Shown here: piece by piece, positions 1 to 8,657 of the stretch
How positions within the stretch are numbered: the stretch's first letter is position 1
Layout: every line of letters starts with the position of its first letter
Notes under the pieces: generated by a model
The model's input: the letters and a program-made list of their open reading frames with translations, nothing else
The model's database searches: none
What the model was told of the DNA's origin: nothing
From: Gemmatimonadaceae bacterium
GTDB lineage: Bacteria > Gemmatimonadota > Gemmatimonadetes > Gemmatimonadales > Gemmatimonadaceae
Length of the DNA stretch: 32,082 bases
Assembly: GCA_014379355.1 (NCBI GenBank)
Contig: JACMLX010000246.1
Location: 1 to 32,082, forward strand
Direction of reading: 5' to 3'
Made by a program: the position numbers and the translations under genes

Positions 1-125
1 TCGGCCTCCAGCAGCACGCGACGCACCTCACGCAGGCCGTCCTTGATATCGGCTTCGGTGAGGACGCCCTTGCCGCGGAGTTTCGAGAATGCGGCGCCGA
101 TCTTTTCGCTGAGCTCGTCAAACAT
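1..125 (-). CDS. ffh: Signal recognition particle GTPase Ffh (SRP54), N-terminal fragment
   Basis: Only the first 41 codons lie in the window; the gene runs off the left edge. The reverse-strand translation starts MFDELSEKIGAAFSKLRGKG and continues through LTEADIKDGLREVRRVLLEA. This is the characteristic N-domain start of Ffh, the GTPase that binds signal sequences and 4.5S/SRP RNA and delivers ribosomes to the FtsY receptor at the inner membrane. The G and M domains are outside the window. The ATG is supported by the sharp onset of family similarity and by a TAATTT hexamer 8 nt upstream, an arrangement that would give a leaderless or nearly leaderless transcript. No SRP RNA gene is visible next to it. 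Confidence 0.93.
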   Translation of the reverse strand, partial: MFDELSEKIGAAFSKLRGKGVLTEADIKDGLREVRRVLLEA

Positions 126-707
126 AGACGTTCAAATTAGCCAAGAGGCTGACCTGAAACCAGTTACGCCCTTCGTGCCGGGATTCTTCGTTCCAGTTGC
201 GAACCGTAGACGAACTGCTCAACGCAGAGTCGCCAAGGTCTCAACAGCTTTGACGCCAAGCCCGCCACGGCGCAAAGCACTCCAGGAATCGCGACATTCC
301 TCGCTCGTGGCTAGCACCTGCAAAAATGCTTTTGTGACGGCCCTAGCGTGCCCAGTTCCACAAACAGGTTCGTAGTACTGCTGGACGCGATGCGTTCCTG
401 TAGCGCGAACGGAACGCTTTGCTCCTTGGCGGCTTGGCGCAAAAGCGGTTCGCGATCTCTGCGACTTTGCGTTGCGCAGTTTCAGGCATCCTCGCGAACA
501 GCAAACACACGAGCCCGGTGACGACCCGGGGAACGTGACGTCTACGGTGGTTGCGGGGTGCGGACGACACTCGTGTCTGCGCGCAACACCTCGTTGCGCG
601 TGCGGCGAACCGGTGCGGGACAGGTGGCGTAGAGACCGGGTCGCGGCGATTCTTAAAGTCTGCCGACTCTCGCAGATGAGACGGCGTACACCTTTTGTCG
701 GGAACCG
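126..707. other. Non-coding gap between ffh and lon with small hairpins
   Basis: About 580 bp separate the divergent starts of ffh and lon. The open frames here are Arg/His/Ser-rich shadows with no recognisable domain, so I call no gene. Two adjacent hairpins stand out near the lon side. GACAC/GTGTC pairs at 566-577, and CGCGCAAC pairs with GTTGCGCG at 580-600 around a 5-nt loop. GCGTTCC/GGAACGC also pairs at 392-417. They could belong to a long lon leader, an unrecognised small RNA or a decayed region. No HrcA/CIRCE-type operator and no tRNA or SRP RNA was recognised. Confidence 0.5.
134..139 (-). promoter_or_regulatory. Candidate -10 (TAATTT) for leaderless ffh
   Basis: On the minus strand TAATTT ends 8 nt before the ffh ATG, with no Shine-Dalgarno sequence between them. 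The same TANNNT-then-start geometry recurs at three other genes in the window. Confidence 0.4.
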
Positions 708-3173
708 ATGACTCACTCCCAACGCCGGGACGAGATCCTTCGCGCCGAATTGCCACCAACGTTGCCGTTGATGGCACTGCGCTCGACAATGGTCTATCCG
801 CTGGGCACTATCGCCGTGCAGATGGGCAGTCCCGAGAACCTCGCACTACTGCGCGCGTTCGATGAGCCTGGTGTCGTGGTGGCGCTGGTGGTGGCAGGCG
901 GCGAGCTGGATGACGCACCCGACGCGCAGGAATTCGTCGGCAAGATCGGTGTCGCGGCGCGCGTCCACGAACGCATCAACCTCCCCGGCGACACCGTCCA
1001 GATCACGTTGCAGGGCCTGCGCCGCATCACGATCCAGCGCATCGATCAGTCGACACCCTTCGTGGTCGCGGCGTGCATGCCGGCGTACGACGTGCTGCCG
1101 CCGACGATCGAAGTCGAGGAACTGGTGACGCGGATCGTGAGCGCGACCGAGACGCTGGCCAGTCTCGTCGACCGCATTCCGGGCGAGATCCCGGCGATCC
1201 TGCGCATGAACGTGTCCGACCCCGGCCGCTTTGCCGACCTCGCCGCGACGAACCTGAACTTCAAGATCGCCGACAAGGACGACGTGCTGCAGAAGCTCGA
1301 TGTCGGCGATCGCCTGCGCTTCATCCTCGGTCGGCTCGAGCGCGAAGTGGCACGCGCGCGGGTCATGGACGACGTGAAGAAGACCACCGAAGTGAAGATC
1401 GAGCAGCATCAGCGCGAGTTCTTCCTCAAGCAGCAGCTGCGGGCCATCCAGACGGAGCTTGGCGAGACCGATCCCGGCGAGCGTGAGAGCACCGAACTGC
1501 TGCGCCGCATCGACGACGCCCACCTGCCGGAGAAAGTGTCGATCGAGGCCCGGCGCGAATGTGAGCGGCTGCGCATGCTCTCACCGGCCAGCAGCGAGTA
1601 TCAGGTGTTGCGCACCTATCTCGACTGGGTCCTGTCGCTGCCATGGTCGAAGAAGTCGGGTGATCGAGACATCTCGCTCGAGAAGGTCGGCCTGGCACTC
1701 GACACGCGGCACTACGGCCTCGGTGAGGCGAAGGAACGCATCATCGAGTATCTCGCCGTACGCAAGCTGCGTGGCGGCGATCCGGCGGGACCGATTCTCT
1801 GTTTCGTGGGACCGCCAGGTACCGGCAAGACGTCACTCGGTGAAGCCATCGCGACGTCGATCGGGCGTGAATTCCACCGCATTTCGGTGGGTGGCGTGCG
1901 CGACGAAGCCGAGGTGCGCGGGCATCGTCGTACGTACGTGGCCGCGATGCCCGGGCTGCTGATTCAGGCGTTGCGCCGCACCGGCGTGCGCGATCCGGTC
2001 GTGATGATCGACGAGATCGACAAGATGGGAACCGGTGGCGCGACCGGTGATCCGACCGCCGCGATGCTCGAAGTGCTCGATCCGTCACAGAACAAGACGT
2101 TCGTCGATCATTACCTGAACCAGCCGTTCGATCTGAGTTCGGTGCTCTTCATCTGCACCGCGAACAATCTGTATGACATTCCGGCGGCCTTGCGCGACCG
2201 ACTGGAAGTGATCCGCATCGCCGGCTACACGTCGGAAGAGAAGGTGCAGATCGCGTGGCGATACCTGATCCCGAAGCTGTGCACGGAACACGGGCTCACC
2301 GAGGAAGACGCCGTCTTCACCGATGAAGCACTGCAGTTCGTGGCAGCGCGCTACAGCCGCGAGGCGGGACTGCGCAATTTCGAGCGGCACGTGGCGGCGA
2401 TCCTGCGCAAGCGGGCACGTCGCAAGGCCGAAGGCGAGATGGAGCCGTGGACCATCACGCCGCAGAAGGCCGAGGAGCTGCTCGGTGTGCCGCAATTCGC
2501 GGCCGAAGAAACGGAGCAGGAGCCTGAAGTCGGGGTCGTGACGGGGCTCGCCTGGACACCGAACGGCGGCGAATTGATGCTGATCGAGGCGCTGAAGATG
2601 CCGGGCTCCGGCCGCATGACCGTGACCGGACAGCTCGGCGAAGTGATGCGCGAGTCGGTGGACGCGGCATACTCGTACGTGCGTTCGCGCAGCAGCGTAC
2701 TGCAGATCCCGGAGGAGGAATTCCGCGACACGGACCTGCACATCCACTTTCCCGCCGGCGCAATTCCGAAGGACGGGCCAAGCGCCGGTCTCGCGGTGAC
2801 GCTCGCCATTGCGAGTGTGCTCAGCGGACGACGCGTACGCCGCGACATGGCGATGACGGGCGAAGTGACGTTGCGAGGCAAGGCGCTCGAAATCGGCGGC
2901 CTGAAGGAGAAAGTACTCGCCGCCTATCGAGCGGGACTGCGTGAAGTGATCGTACCGCAGGGCAACGCGAAGGACCTGCGTGACATTCCCGCCGAAGTGC
3001 GCGAGCGGATGACGTTCACGTTCGTGCAGACGATGGATGAGGTTCTCGATCGCGCCATGCTGCCGCTGGATGTTCCGGCCGCCGGACCACAACAGGTTGA
3101 CGACGACCAGAGCAGCGGGCAAGTGGTGCTGCCCTTCCCTGATCGCTCGGCAGTCGCTCGCAGCGCCCAGTAA
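708..3173 (+). CDS. lon: ATP-dependent protease Lon (La)
   Basis: Full-length LonA-type cytoplasmic AAA+ serine protease (821 aa, usual about 780-820), which degrades misfolded and regulatory proteins. The N-terminal substrate-binding (LAN) domain covers roughly residues 15-210 and is followed by a coiled linker rich in Glu/Arg. Walker A GPPGTGKT is at 368-375 and Walker B VVMIDEID starts at 431. The C-terminal protease domain carries the Ser-Lys dyad: Ser692 in KDGPSAG and Lys735 in LKEKVL, spaced 43 residues as in E. coli Lon (S679/K722). The extreme C-terminus (about 30 residues, Gln/Asp-rich) is extra. It is a single plus-strand cistron with a long upstream gap and a strong hairpin just after the stop. 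The ATG has no clear Shine-Dalgarno sequence. Confidence 0.98.
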   Translation: MTHSQRRDEILRAELPPTLPLMALRSTMVYPLGTIAVQMGSPENLALLRAFDEPGVVVALVVAGGELDDAPDAQEFVGKIGVAARVHERINLPGDTVQITLQGLRRITIQRIDQSTPFVVAACMPAYDVLPPTIEVEELVTRIVSATETLASLVDRIPGEIPAILRMNVSDPGRFADLAATNLNFKIADKDDVLQKLDVGDRLRFILGRLEREVARARVMDDVKKTTEVKIEQHQREFFLKQQLRAIQTELGETDPGERESTELLRRIDDAHLPEKVSIEARRECERLRMLSPASSEYQVLRTYLDWVLSLPWSKKSGDRDISLEKVGLALDTRHYGLGEAKERIIEYLAVRKLRGGDPAGPILCFVGPPGTGKTSLGEAIATSIGREFHRISVGGVRDEAEVRGHRRTYVAAMPGLLIQALRRTGVRDPVVMIDEIDKMGTGGATGDPTAAMLEVLDPSQNKTFVDHYLNQPFDLSSVLFICTANNLYDIPAALRDRLEVIRIAGYTSEEKVQIAWRYLIPKLCTEHGLTEEDAVFTDEALQFVAARYSREAGLRNFERHVAAILRKRARRKAEGEMEPWTITPQKAEELLGVPQFAAEETEQEPEVGVVTGLAWTPNGGELMLIEALKMPGSGRMTVTGQLGEVMRESVDAAYSYVRSRSSVLQIPEEEFRDTDLHIHFPAGAIPKDGPSAGLAVTLAIASVLSGRRVRRDMAMTGEVTLRGKALEIGGLKEKVLAAYRAGLREVIVPQGNAKDLRDIPAEVRERMTFTFVQTMDEVLDRAMLPLDVPAAGPQQVDDDQSSGQVVLPFPDRSAVARSAQ

Positions 3174-3198
3174 TTTCAGCGCACGTGGAGGTCCGCAG

Positions 3199-3225
3199 CG
3201 CGCCGCATGACACACATGCGGCGCG
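3199..3225 (+). terminator. Strong hairpin after lon
   Basis: CGCGCCGCATG (3199-3209) pairs perfectly with CATGCGGCGCG (3215-3225) around the loop ACACA. It lies 25 nt after the lon stop and 21 nt before the next start. There is no T-run, so it is a terminator-like or mRNA-stabilising hairpin rather than a textbook intrinsic terminator. It places lon and the next gene in separate units. Confidence 0.55.
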
Positions 3226-3232
3226 GCGTGCG

Positions 3233-3238
3233 TAGACT
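3233..3238 (+). promoter_or_regulatory. Candidate -10 (TAGACT) for the DUF445 gene
   Basis: TAGACT ends 8 nt before the ATG at 3247, with no Shine-Dalgarno sequence between. It sits directly after the lon hairpin, which fits an independent leaderless promoter for the DUF445 gene. Confidence 0.4.
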
Positions 3239-3246
3239 CCCACACA

Positions 3247-4806
3247 ATGGCTGAACATCTCTATCGCGAGCTCGCGCTCAACGTCGTCCTGCACAGCCTC
3301 GCTGGCGGGCTCACCGACACCGTCGCCGTGTGGATGTTGTTCAATCCGCACAAGCCGTTTCTCGGCGTGCAGGGCGCGATCCCGAAGAACAAGGCGCGAC
3401 TCGCCGCCAGCATCGGCAAGGTCGTCGGCGAAAAGCTGCTCACCCCGCAGGACATGCTGCAGGAATTGACGCATGGCGGCATTCGCGATGCGTTCAACGA
3501 GCGCGTCGCGATCGTGGTGCAGCAGCTGCTCGAGACGGAGCGCGGCTCGTTGCGCAGCCTCGTGCCGGTGACGATGAGCGCCGAACTCGAAGCGGCGCTG
3601 CAGGGCGTGGCGGGAACGGTCGCCGAACGTGTCGAACAGTGGGCGGAAAGTGAGGAGGCACGACCGGCCGTGATCGCGTTCGTGGCGCGCGTGCGTGCGG
3701 CGATCGGTGACCAGACGCTGGCCGACGTGCTGCCGGCGGCTCGGCGCGCGGCGATCGTGGAACAGGGTCGCGCGTTGGCTGTGTCGCTGGCGCACAGTGA
3801 AACGGTCGCGGATGCCGTGGCCGGCAGCGTGCGCGCACAGGCCGAACAGCTGCTGACGCGAGACGCACCGCTGCTCCAGACCTTGCCGCCGGCAGTCAGC
3901 GCGATGCTCGACAAGGCGGTCGATGCGTACATCCCGGTCGCCGTGGACAAGCTGGGTGCGTGGCTGGCGCAGTCCGAAAGTCGCGACACGGTGAAGCGCA
4001 CGCTGCAGGGCGTGGTCTCGAAGTTCGTGACCGACCTGCGGTTTCACGAGCGGGTGCTGGCGCGCTTCCTGGTCACCGAGCGCGCGCTCGAGAAGGCCCT
4101 CGATGCACTCGGCGGGGAAGGCGTCGACGAACTGTCGTCGTTGTTGCGCGAGCCGGCGATTCGTGATCAGGTCACGAAGGCGGTGCGCGATGGTGTGGAA
4201 GCGCTGCTGCGCAGGCCCCTGCGCGACATCGTCGGCGCACCGGATGCCGCACGCGTCAGTGCGTTGTCGGACAGCCTCTCGAAGGGCGCGCTGTCACTGC
4301 TGCGCGCCGATGCGACGCAGACCTTCGTGGCCAACCGCATCGAGTCGGCGCTCGAAGGGGTGGCACATCGACGGCTGGACGACCTGCTCAGCGGCGTGAG
4401 TGACGACACGATCGCCAACTGGATCCTGGAAGCGATGCGCGGCGACGCGACGCAACAGTTCGTGCGCGACACCACCACACGTATCGTACAGAAGGCGCTC
4501 GACGCGCCGATCGGTCGTCCGGCACGGTGGCTGCCGCCGCAGGCGAACGAACGTCTGGCGGCTGTGCTTGCACCGGCGATCTGGGAGTGGATCGTGACGT
4601 CGCTGCCGGCGCTGGTGCAGAAGTTCGACGTTCCGGCGCTGATCGAGCGCAAGGTGAACGAGTTCAGCACCGAACGCGTCGAGGAAATCGTGCGCGGTGT
4701 GACGCAACGCGAGCTGAACCTGATCATCAAGTTCGGCTTCGCGCTCGGCGCCGTCATCGGCGTCGGCACGTTCTTCATTTCACAGGCGATTCGCGCGCTG
4801 CCCTGA
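3247..4806 (+). CDS. DUF445 family membrane protein
   Basis: 519-residue member of DUF445 (the YheB/YjiN-like family), whose biochemical role is not established. The family hallmark is at the N-terminus: a short hydrophobic segment leading into LTDTVAVWMLFNPHKP, the counterpart of the TNW.AI.MLF.PHKP signature, then a GAIPKNK turn. The middle (about 60-480) is a long, charged, largely helical region with repeated amphipathic segments. The C-terminus ends in one clear membrane helix (LIIKFGFALGAVIGVGTFFI, about 490-515). The likely topology is an inner-membrane anchor at both ends with a large soluble helical domain. It converges with the cyanophycinase-like gene, with only 2 bp between the stops and no separate terminator. 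Confidence 0.85.
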   Translation: MAEHLYRELALNVVLHSLAGGLTDTVAVWMLFNPHKPFLGVQGAIPKNKARLAASIGKVVGEKLLTPQDMLQELTHGGIRDAFNERVAIVVQQLLETERGSLRSLVPVTMSAELEAALQGVAGTVAERVEQWAESEEARPAVIAFVARVRAAIGDQTLADVLPAARRAAIVEQGRALAVSLAHSETVADAVAGSVRAQAEQLLTRDAPLLQTLPPAVSAMLDKAVDAYIPVAVDKLGAWLAQSESRDTVKRTLQGVVSKFVTDLRFHERVLARFLVTERALEKALDALGGEGVDELSSLLREPAIRDQVTKAVRDGVEALLRRPLRDIVGAPDAARVSALSDSLSKGALSLLRADATQTFVANRIESALEGVAHRRLDDLLSGVSDDTIANWILEAMRGDATQQFVRDTTTRIVQKALDAPIGRPARWLPPQANERLAAVLAPAIWEWIVTSLPALVQKFDVPALIERKVNEFSTERVEEIVRGVTQRELNLIIKFGFALGAVIGVGTFFISQAIRALP

Positions 4807-4808
4807 CC

Positions 4809-5654
4809 TCACGGCAGCCGGGCCGACCCGCCGCGCGGATCGAATGAGCTGCCGGCGGGCAGCACGTGCATGACGAGGCCACTGGCACCCAGGGTCGCCG
4901 TCTGCGGCGTGACACGCGCCTTGCGTGCGTCGACGATCACGGCCACGCTCGCGCCGAGCACGTGCCAGATCCCGTCAGGTCCGATTCGAAGCGCGGTGGA
5001 CTCGTCGATGCCGACGCCAAGTCGCTGATGACTCTCGAGCACCAGTGACAGCAGCCGGTTCTGTCGCCGGCGTCGCACGAAGTGCTGGTCGACGATGGCG
5101 TTCTGCACGAAGTCGAAGCCCGCGTCGGTGACCACGTCGTTGCGCGCGATCGTGAGCCAATGGTCAGTGGAATCACCGGGTGGCCGCGCGCCACCAGGCG
5201 ACCGTTCATCGCCGGTGATCATCGGCGTCGACAGGACTGCGGCGCCCGCGGACGTGCCGCCGACAACGGCACCTGCGGCGTATCGCGCGCGTATCGCCCG
5301 CAGTGTGGCTGTGCCCCGCAACACATTCGCGAGACGCACCTGATCCCCACCGCCGAACCAGATACCCGTGACGCCATTCAGCAGCCGTGCGGCGGAATCG
5401 GTGGTGGCTTGCGCGTGTGTGAGCCAAACGTTCACTGCACGTGCGCCGAGTGCTCGAAGGTCTGCGGCCTTCTCCTCACCCCCGGTCAGGCCCTCCTCGC
5501 TGGCCATCGCGAAGACGGCGATGCGGGCCTTGCCGGAGCCGCCGACGATCAGGAGCGTGCCGCGCGCCGAGGGCTGTGCGTGCGCCGCGAGTGCAAGGCC
5601 GAGCGTGACGCAGCACACACTCACCTGGCGACTGGCACGACGCATCAGCGGCAT
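4809..5654 (-). CDS. Exported cyanophycinase-like S51 peptidase, apparently shortened near the N-terminus
   Basis: 281 aa with a signal peptide (MPLMRRASRQ then a hydrophobic stretch ending AHA-QP). It belongs to peptidase family S51/cyanophycinase, whose founding enzyme cleaves beta-Asp-Arg dipeptides from cyanophycin. The nucleophile elbow GTSAGA is at 133-138 (Ser135), GGGDQ at 101-105, VDQHF with His191 at 188-192, and GIDESTAL follows. Family members normally carry about 19 more residues, an alpha helix, between the first GG of the VGG strand and the ARIAVF strand. Here VGG runs straight into SGKARIAVFAMAS, so the fold or activity may be altered. AGGA lies about 8 nt upstream of ATG 5654; a second ATG lies three codons in. 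It follows the small lipoprotein gene by 13 bp and is probably co-transcribed. No cyanophycin synthetase is in view, so the substrate is unknown. Confidence 0.85.
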   Translation of the reverse strand: MPLMRRASRQVSVCCVTLGLALAAHAQPSARGTLLIVGGSGKARIAVFAMASEEGLTGGEEKAADLRALGARAVNVWLTHAQATTDSAARLLNGVTGIWFGGGDQVRLANVLRGTATLRAIRARYAAGAVVGGTSAGAAVLSTPMITGDERSPGGARPPGDSTDHWLTIARNDVVTDAGFDFVQNAIVDQHFVRRRRQNRLLSLVLESHQRLGVGIDESTALRIGPDGIWHVLGASVAVIVDARKARVTPQTATLGASGLVMHVLPAGSSFDPRGGSARLP

Positions 5655-5667
5655 GCGACGATCCTGA

Positions 5668-6144
5668 TCAGTTGCTGACGCTCTGGAAGGAAACGGTCGA
5701 TGTCCTCGAGGTCCGCGTGCCGCTCACGACCGCCACGGTGGCAGCGGTCGCCACGCTCGCGCTCCCGGATGGATTGGTGAGCACACTGATGCCGATCAAC
5801 GTCGTCTGCGCCGGCAGGTTGATTCGCAGGTACGACGCGCTGCCGGCAGGTTGCACGAGCACTGCCGTGAACGGCTCGGCTGCGCTGACGGAGACCGTCG
5901 CCTCGACCGTCGCCGTCGGCGGGCGATTGATCGTCACGACGGGGGCGGCGAACGCGGCGTCGGACGCTGGCAGCGCAGTGCTGACAGTGGTCAGCACCGC
6001 GCCCGACAGCGTGAACTTGAGTCCCGACACCGTGACGCCGGCGTCCACCGGCGTCGGGTCGGTGGTGTCGCTCTCGCCACATGCGACCACACCAAGCAGC
6101 AGCAACATCGGTCCCGCGATCCACCTGCGACATGCATGCGTCAT
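5668..6144 (-). CDS. Small lipoprotein of unknown function
   Basis: 158 aa, not recognised as a named family. The N-terminus MTHACRRWIAGPMLLLLGVVAC is a lipoprotein signal with lipobox VVAC (Cys22), followed by an acidic GESDTTDPTP linker. The rest is Ser/Thr/Val/Ala-rich with regular hydrophobic alternation, suggesting a small all-beta domain at the outer membrane or periplasmic face. A CTGGAG Shine-Dalgarno-like stretch precedes the ATG. It sits 13 bp upstream of the cyanophycinase-like gene and 92 bp after the desaturase, on the same strand. Confidence 0.75.
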   Translation of the reverse strand: MTHACRRWIAGPMLLLLGVVACGESDTTDPTPVDAGVTVSGLKFTLSGAVLTTVSTALPASDAAFAAPVVTINRPPTATVEATVSVSAAEPFTAVLVQPAGSASYLRINLPAQTTLIGISVLTNPSGSASVATAATVAVVSGTRTSRTSTVSFQSVSN

Positions 6145-6236
6145 CGCATCATGCTCCAGTCAAGAGATGTCCGGCACATCCTGCCAGCCGCACCACGCGG
6201 CCACCGCAAACCTGAACCGCCACGCGCGCGAGCGCA

Positions 6237-7205
6237 TTACTCCATGGCGAATTCGCGGGCAAATGCGACGTCGAACGAGAAAGTTTTTGCGCGACTGCGC
6301 GTTTCCATCATGTCCGCGACCCGCAGGAGGCGTGCCGGGACGGCCATGATCCTCTCCTGCGCCTTGCGGCCGATCTCATCGAGTCCGGTGACCGCTTCGA
6401 GGGCCCAGAACCGGATCAGCTCCTCGACGATCTTGAGGTAATCGCGCGGGCCGTAGATTCCCGCGCGGCGCACCACGTCGGCCATGTCGCGGAAGTGCGG
6501 CATCGCGACGCCCGGCATCTCGATCGACGGCATGATTTCCGCCGCCGAGACCATCGCACGATTCGGATCGCGTTCGATGACGGCCTTGAAGATGGCGCGA
6601 TAGAACGTGTAGTGCCGCGCCTCTTCCTTCGCGACGTTGGACAGCACTTCACCGATCAGCGGTTCGGTGACACTGGCGAGCTTGCCGGTGTTCGCGTGGC
6701 TGACCTGCGTCGCGCGTTCCTGCAACGACGTGTACACGAACACGCGGTACGGATCGCGATCCCAGGCGGGGGCAAATCCTGCCTTGAGATACTCGAACTG
6801 CATGCGCTCGAGCACGGGATTGTCGAGGATGCGACTGTCATGCATGTAGTCGTGCAGCACAGCGCCGTGACGATCCTCTTCGGCCGTCCAGAGGTTCGTC
6901 CACTTGTGCCAGAACGATTCGTTGCCGAGGTACACCGCGAGCAGCCGATGAAAGTGCGGCAGCCCTTCCTCGGTCAGCAGATTGAGGGCGAGTGCGACAC
7001 GCGCCGGCGTCGAGATACCCTGGCTGCGCTCGCGCAGCTGCTTGATGTAGACGTCAGGATCGGTGTCCGGTGCGGGCGCGAGCAGTTCGCTCGGATACCA
7101 CAGGATCCGCTTCGCCTCGTGTGCGACCATCAACTCGTCGACGAGCGGCTCGAGATCCGAGAGCACGTCGACCTTGGCCAGAAGTTCGTTCGTTGGAGCA
7201 GTCAT
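6237..7205 (-). CDS. Acyl-ACP desaturase (soluble diiron, DesA/stearoyl-ACP type)
   Basis: 322-aa soluble fatty-acid desaturase of the plant stearoyl-ACP / mycobacterial DesA family, which introduces a double bond into acyl-ACP using O2 and a diiron centre fed by ferredoxin. By motif alignment all six iron ligands are present: Glu79 in LTEEGLP, Glu110 and His113 in WTAEEDRHG, Glu163 in SLQERATQVSH, Glu195 and His198 in KEEARHY. No membrane segments are seen, as expected. The likely role is aerobic synthesis of unsaturated fatty acids; regiospecificity cannot be read from sequence. The ATG overlaps the stop of a possible CxxC mini-ORF (ATGA). A CATATT hexamer 7 nt upstream could alternatively give a leaderless start. 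Confidence 0.93.
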   Translation of the reverse strand: MTAPTNELLAKVDVLSDLEPLVDELMVAHEAKRILWYPSELLAPAPDTDPDVYIKQLRERSQGISTPARVALALNLLTEEGLPHFHRLLAVYLGNESFWHKWTNLWTAEEDRHGAVLHDYMHDSRILDNPVLERMQFEYLKAGFAPAWDRDPYRVFVYTSLQERATQVSHANTGKLASVTEPLIGEVLSNVAKEEARHYTFYRAIFKAVIERDPNRAMVSAAEIMPSIEMPGVAMPHFRDMADVVRRAGIYGPRDYLKIVEELIRFWALEAVTGLDEIGRKAQERIMAVPARLLRVADMMETRSRAKTFSFDVAFAREFAME

Positions 7206-7336
7206 GCACGGAAATATGAAGGATCACCGGCCAGTCCGGGGGCTCCGGCGCACGTGAATCGGCCGTCCTGCAGCGCACGGCACAGTTCGCACATCGGAAA
7301 TAGTCTGTGAAACGGATCAGCGCCACCGTTCAGCAC
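7202..7336 (-). CDS. Possible 30-44 aa CxxC mini-protein coupled to the desaturase
   Basis: A short frame in the gap between the metallopeptidase and desaturase genes reads MCELCRALQDGRFTCAG from ATG 7294 (30 aa), or 44 aa from GTG 7336. It contains C-x2-C and a third Cys, and its TGA overlaps the desaturase ATG as ATGA, the usual sign of translational coupling. No family is recognised and no Shine-Dalgarno sequence is obvious. It may be chance: the frame also runs open upstream into the peptidase gene in another phase. If real, a small metal-binding or redox helper for the diiron enzyme is one guess. Confidence 0.25.
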   Translation of the reverse strand: MLNGGADPFHRLFPMCELCRALQDGRFTCAGAPGLAGDPSYFRA

Positions 7337-7371
7337 GCGGAGAAATCGGTGTCGGCCCGACGAGGACGCGG

Positions 7372-8601
7372 TCAGCGCGCGGTGATCGTGACCGTGGACG
7401 CCGCGATCGCCGGCGACCTGGCGCTGGCGGGCAGATCCTCGGCGATGGTGATGTCGCGGCCACCGACCTTCTCCGTGCGAATCGTGACGCGACGCCCGGT
7501 CGCAGCGATCTCACGGCGACCATTGATGGACGCGACACTGGCCGCGTATCGCTTCGCCATCGCAGCGCCCATCGCTTCCGCGTACTCCTCGGCATCGAGC
7601 GGCGTGTCCCACACGATGACCCACACCAGCCCATCACCGCCGGGCGTCGCGAGCGTTGCATACCGATCGCCATCGTGTCCGCGCGCCGCCCGGGACGCCA
7701 CCCCAACGTCGCCGAGCAATTCCGCGAGCGCGAGTCGAGTCTCGAACTCGCCGAAGCTGTTCTCGTACCGGATGCTGCTGCCGGCGGGCGCAGTGAAGCG
7801 CACGATTTCAGCGGCGTTGCCCTGCGCACCCCAGCGCTCCTTGTGCAGCACCTGCGACGTGCTCGTCGGGAGCGTGGCGAGCAGCTGCGCACTGGTCACT
7901 CCGTCAGCCATCGCAGTGCGCACGAACTCGGCCCCACCCAGATACGGAAAGAGCAGCCCTTCCGCAAGAAACGCCGGCGCGGCCCCGAAGATCGGATTCG
8001 CCGCGCGCGCGTCGCGAATGCCCTCGCGCGCCTTGTCCCACGCAATGGTGCGCGCCGCGTTGCCGATCATGATCACCGTGGCATGACCTTCGAACACCGC
8101 CTGCGCGGCTTCGACGCGATCGTCGTCACCGAGAATGTTCTGGATCGAGTCGAGATTGACATACTGATCCTGCAGCGCGTGCGTGAGCTCGTGCCGGATG
8201 ACCGTTTCTCGCTCGACGCCCGTTCGACCTTCGACGACGTAGAGCGTCTTGCTCTTCGGATCGTAGAAGCCGACGACCTGTTCACTGAGGAGCTTCATGA
8301 GCAGCGCAACGACGTCGACCGAATCCGGCACGACGCCGAGTCGCTTCCAGACCCCGATCTTGGCGTCCAGATCGGTCCGCACCGCGGGACGCGCGAACTG
8401 CTCGGTGAGGAACTTCTGGACCTGCTCGGACGTCTGCGTCGCCACCTTGGGCGGCTGACGGAACTTGAGGCCAGCGGCGTCTTCGACCTTGGGCAGCAGC
8501 GCGGTGACTTCGCCCTGCAGGTCGCCGGCCTTCGGCATCGGCTTGCGGTCACAGGCCGCGATGGCCAGACACGCGATCATGATCAGAGCAAAGCGGCGCA
8601 C
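7372..8601 (-). CDS. Zinc metallopeptidase lipoprotein (gluzincin-like)
   Basis: 409 aa from GTG 8601, which gives the lipoprotein signal MRRFALIMIACLAIAAC with lipobox IAAC (Cys17). A GTG at 8643 in the same frame would add 14 residues, and longer forms would run into the preceding prepilin peptidase gene. The protease signature HELTH is at 137-141 inside ETVIRHELTHALQDQY, with a candidate third zinc ligand Glu171 in VFEGHA 30 residues on, a gluzincin-like arrangement. Before it lies the FYDPKSKTLYVVEG strand often seen ahead of HExxH in such proteins. The C-terminal 150 residues look beta-rich. The substrate is unknown. It follows the prepilin peptidase gene closely on the same strand. Confidence 0.8.
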   Translation of the reverse strand: MRRFALIMIACLAIAACDRKPMPKAGDLQGEVTALLPKVEDAAGLKFRQPPKVATQTSEQVQKFLTEQFARPAVRTDLDAKIGVWKRLGVVPDSVDVVALLMKLLSEQVVGFYDPKSKTLYVVEGRTGVERETVIRHELTHALQDQYVNLDSIQNILGDDDRVEAAQAVFEGHATVIMIGNAARTIAWDKAREGIRDARAANPIFGAAPAFLAEGLLFPYLGGAEFVRTAMADGVTSAQLLATLPTSTSQVLHKERWGAQGNAAEIVRFTAPAGSSIRYENSFGEFETRLALAELLGDVGVASRAARGHDGDRYATLATPGGDGLVWVIVWDTPLDAEEYAEAMGAAMAKRYAASVASINGRREIAATGRRVTIRTEKVGGRDITIAEDLPASARSPAIAASTVTITAR

Positions 8602-8657
8602 GGAACTCGGGGTCGGAGGCGCTGATTGGGCGCGCTGACGCACTGCGGCGAGCTGGG

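Noticed and set aside
126-707. SRP (4.5S) RNA gene or tRNA next to ffh
   Set aside because: No SRP RNA core motif, T-arm or cloverleaf could be found on either strand.
2085-3245. 386-codon minus-strand frame opposite lon
   Set aside because: It mirrors the lon protease domain, has no recognisable motif and no start context.
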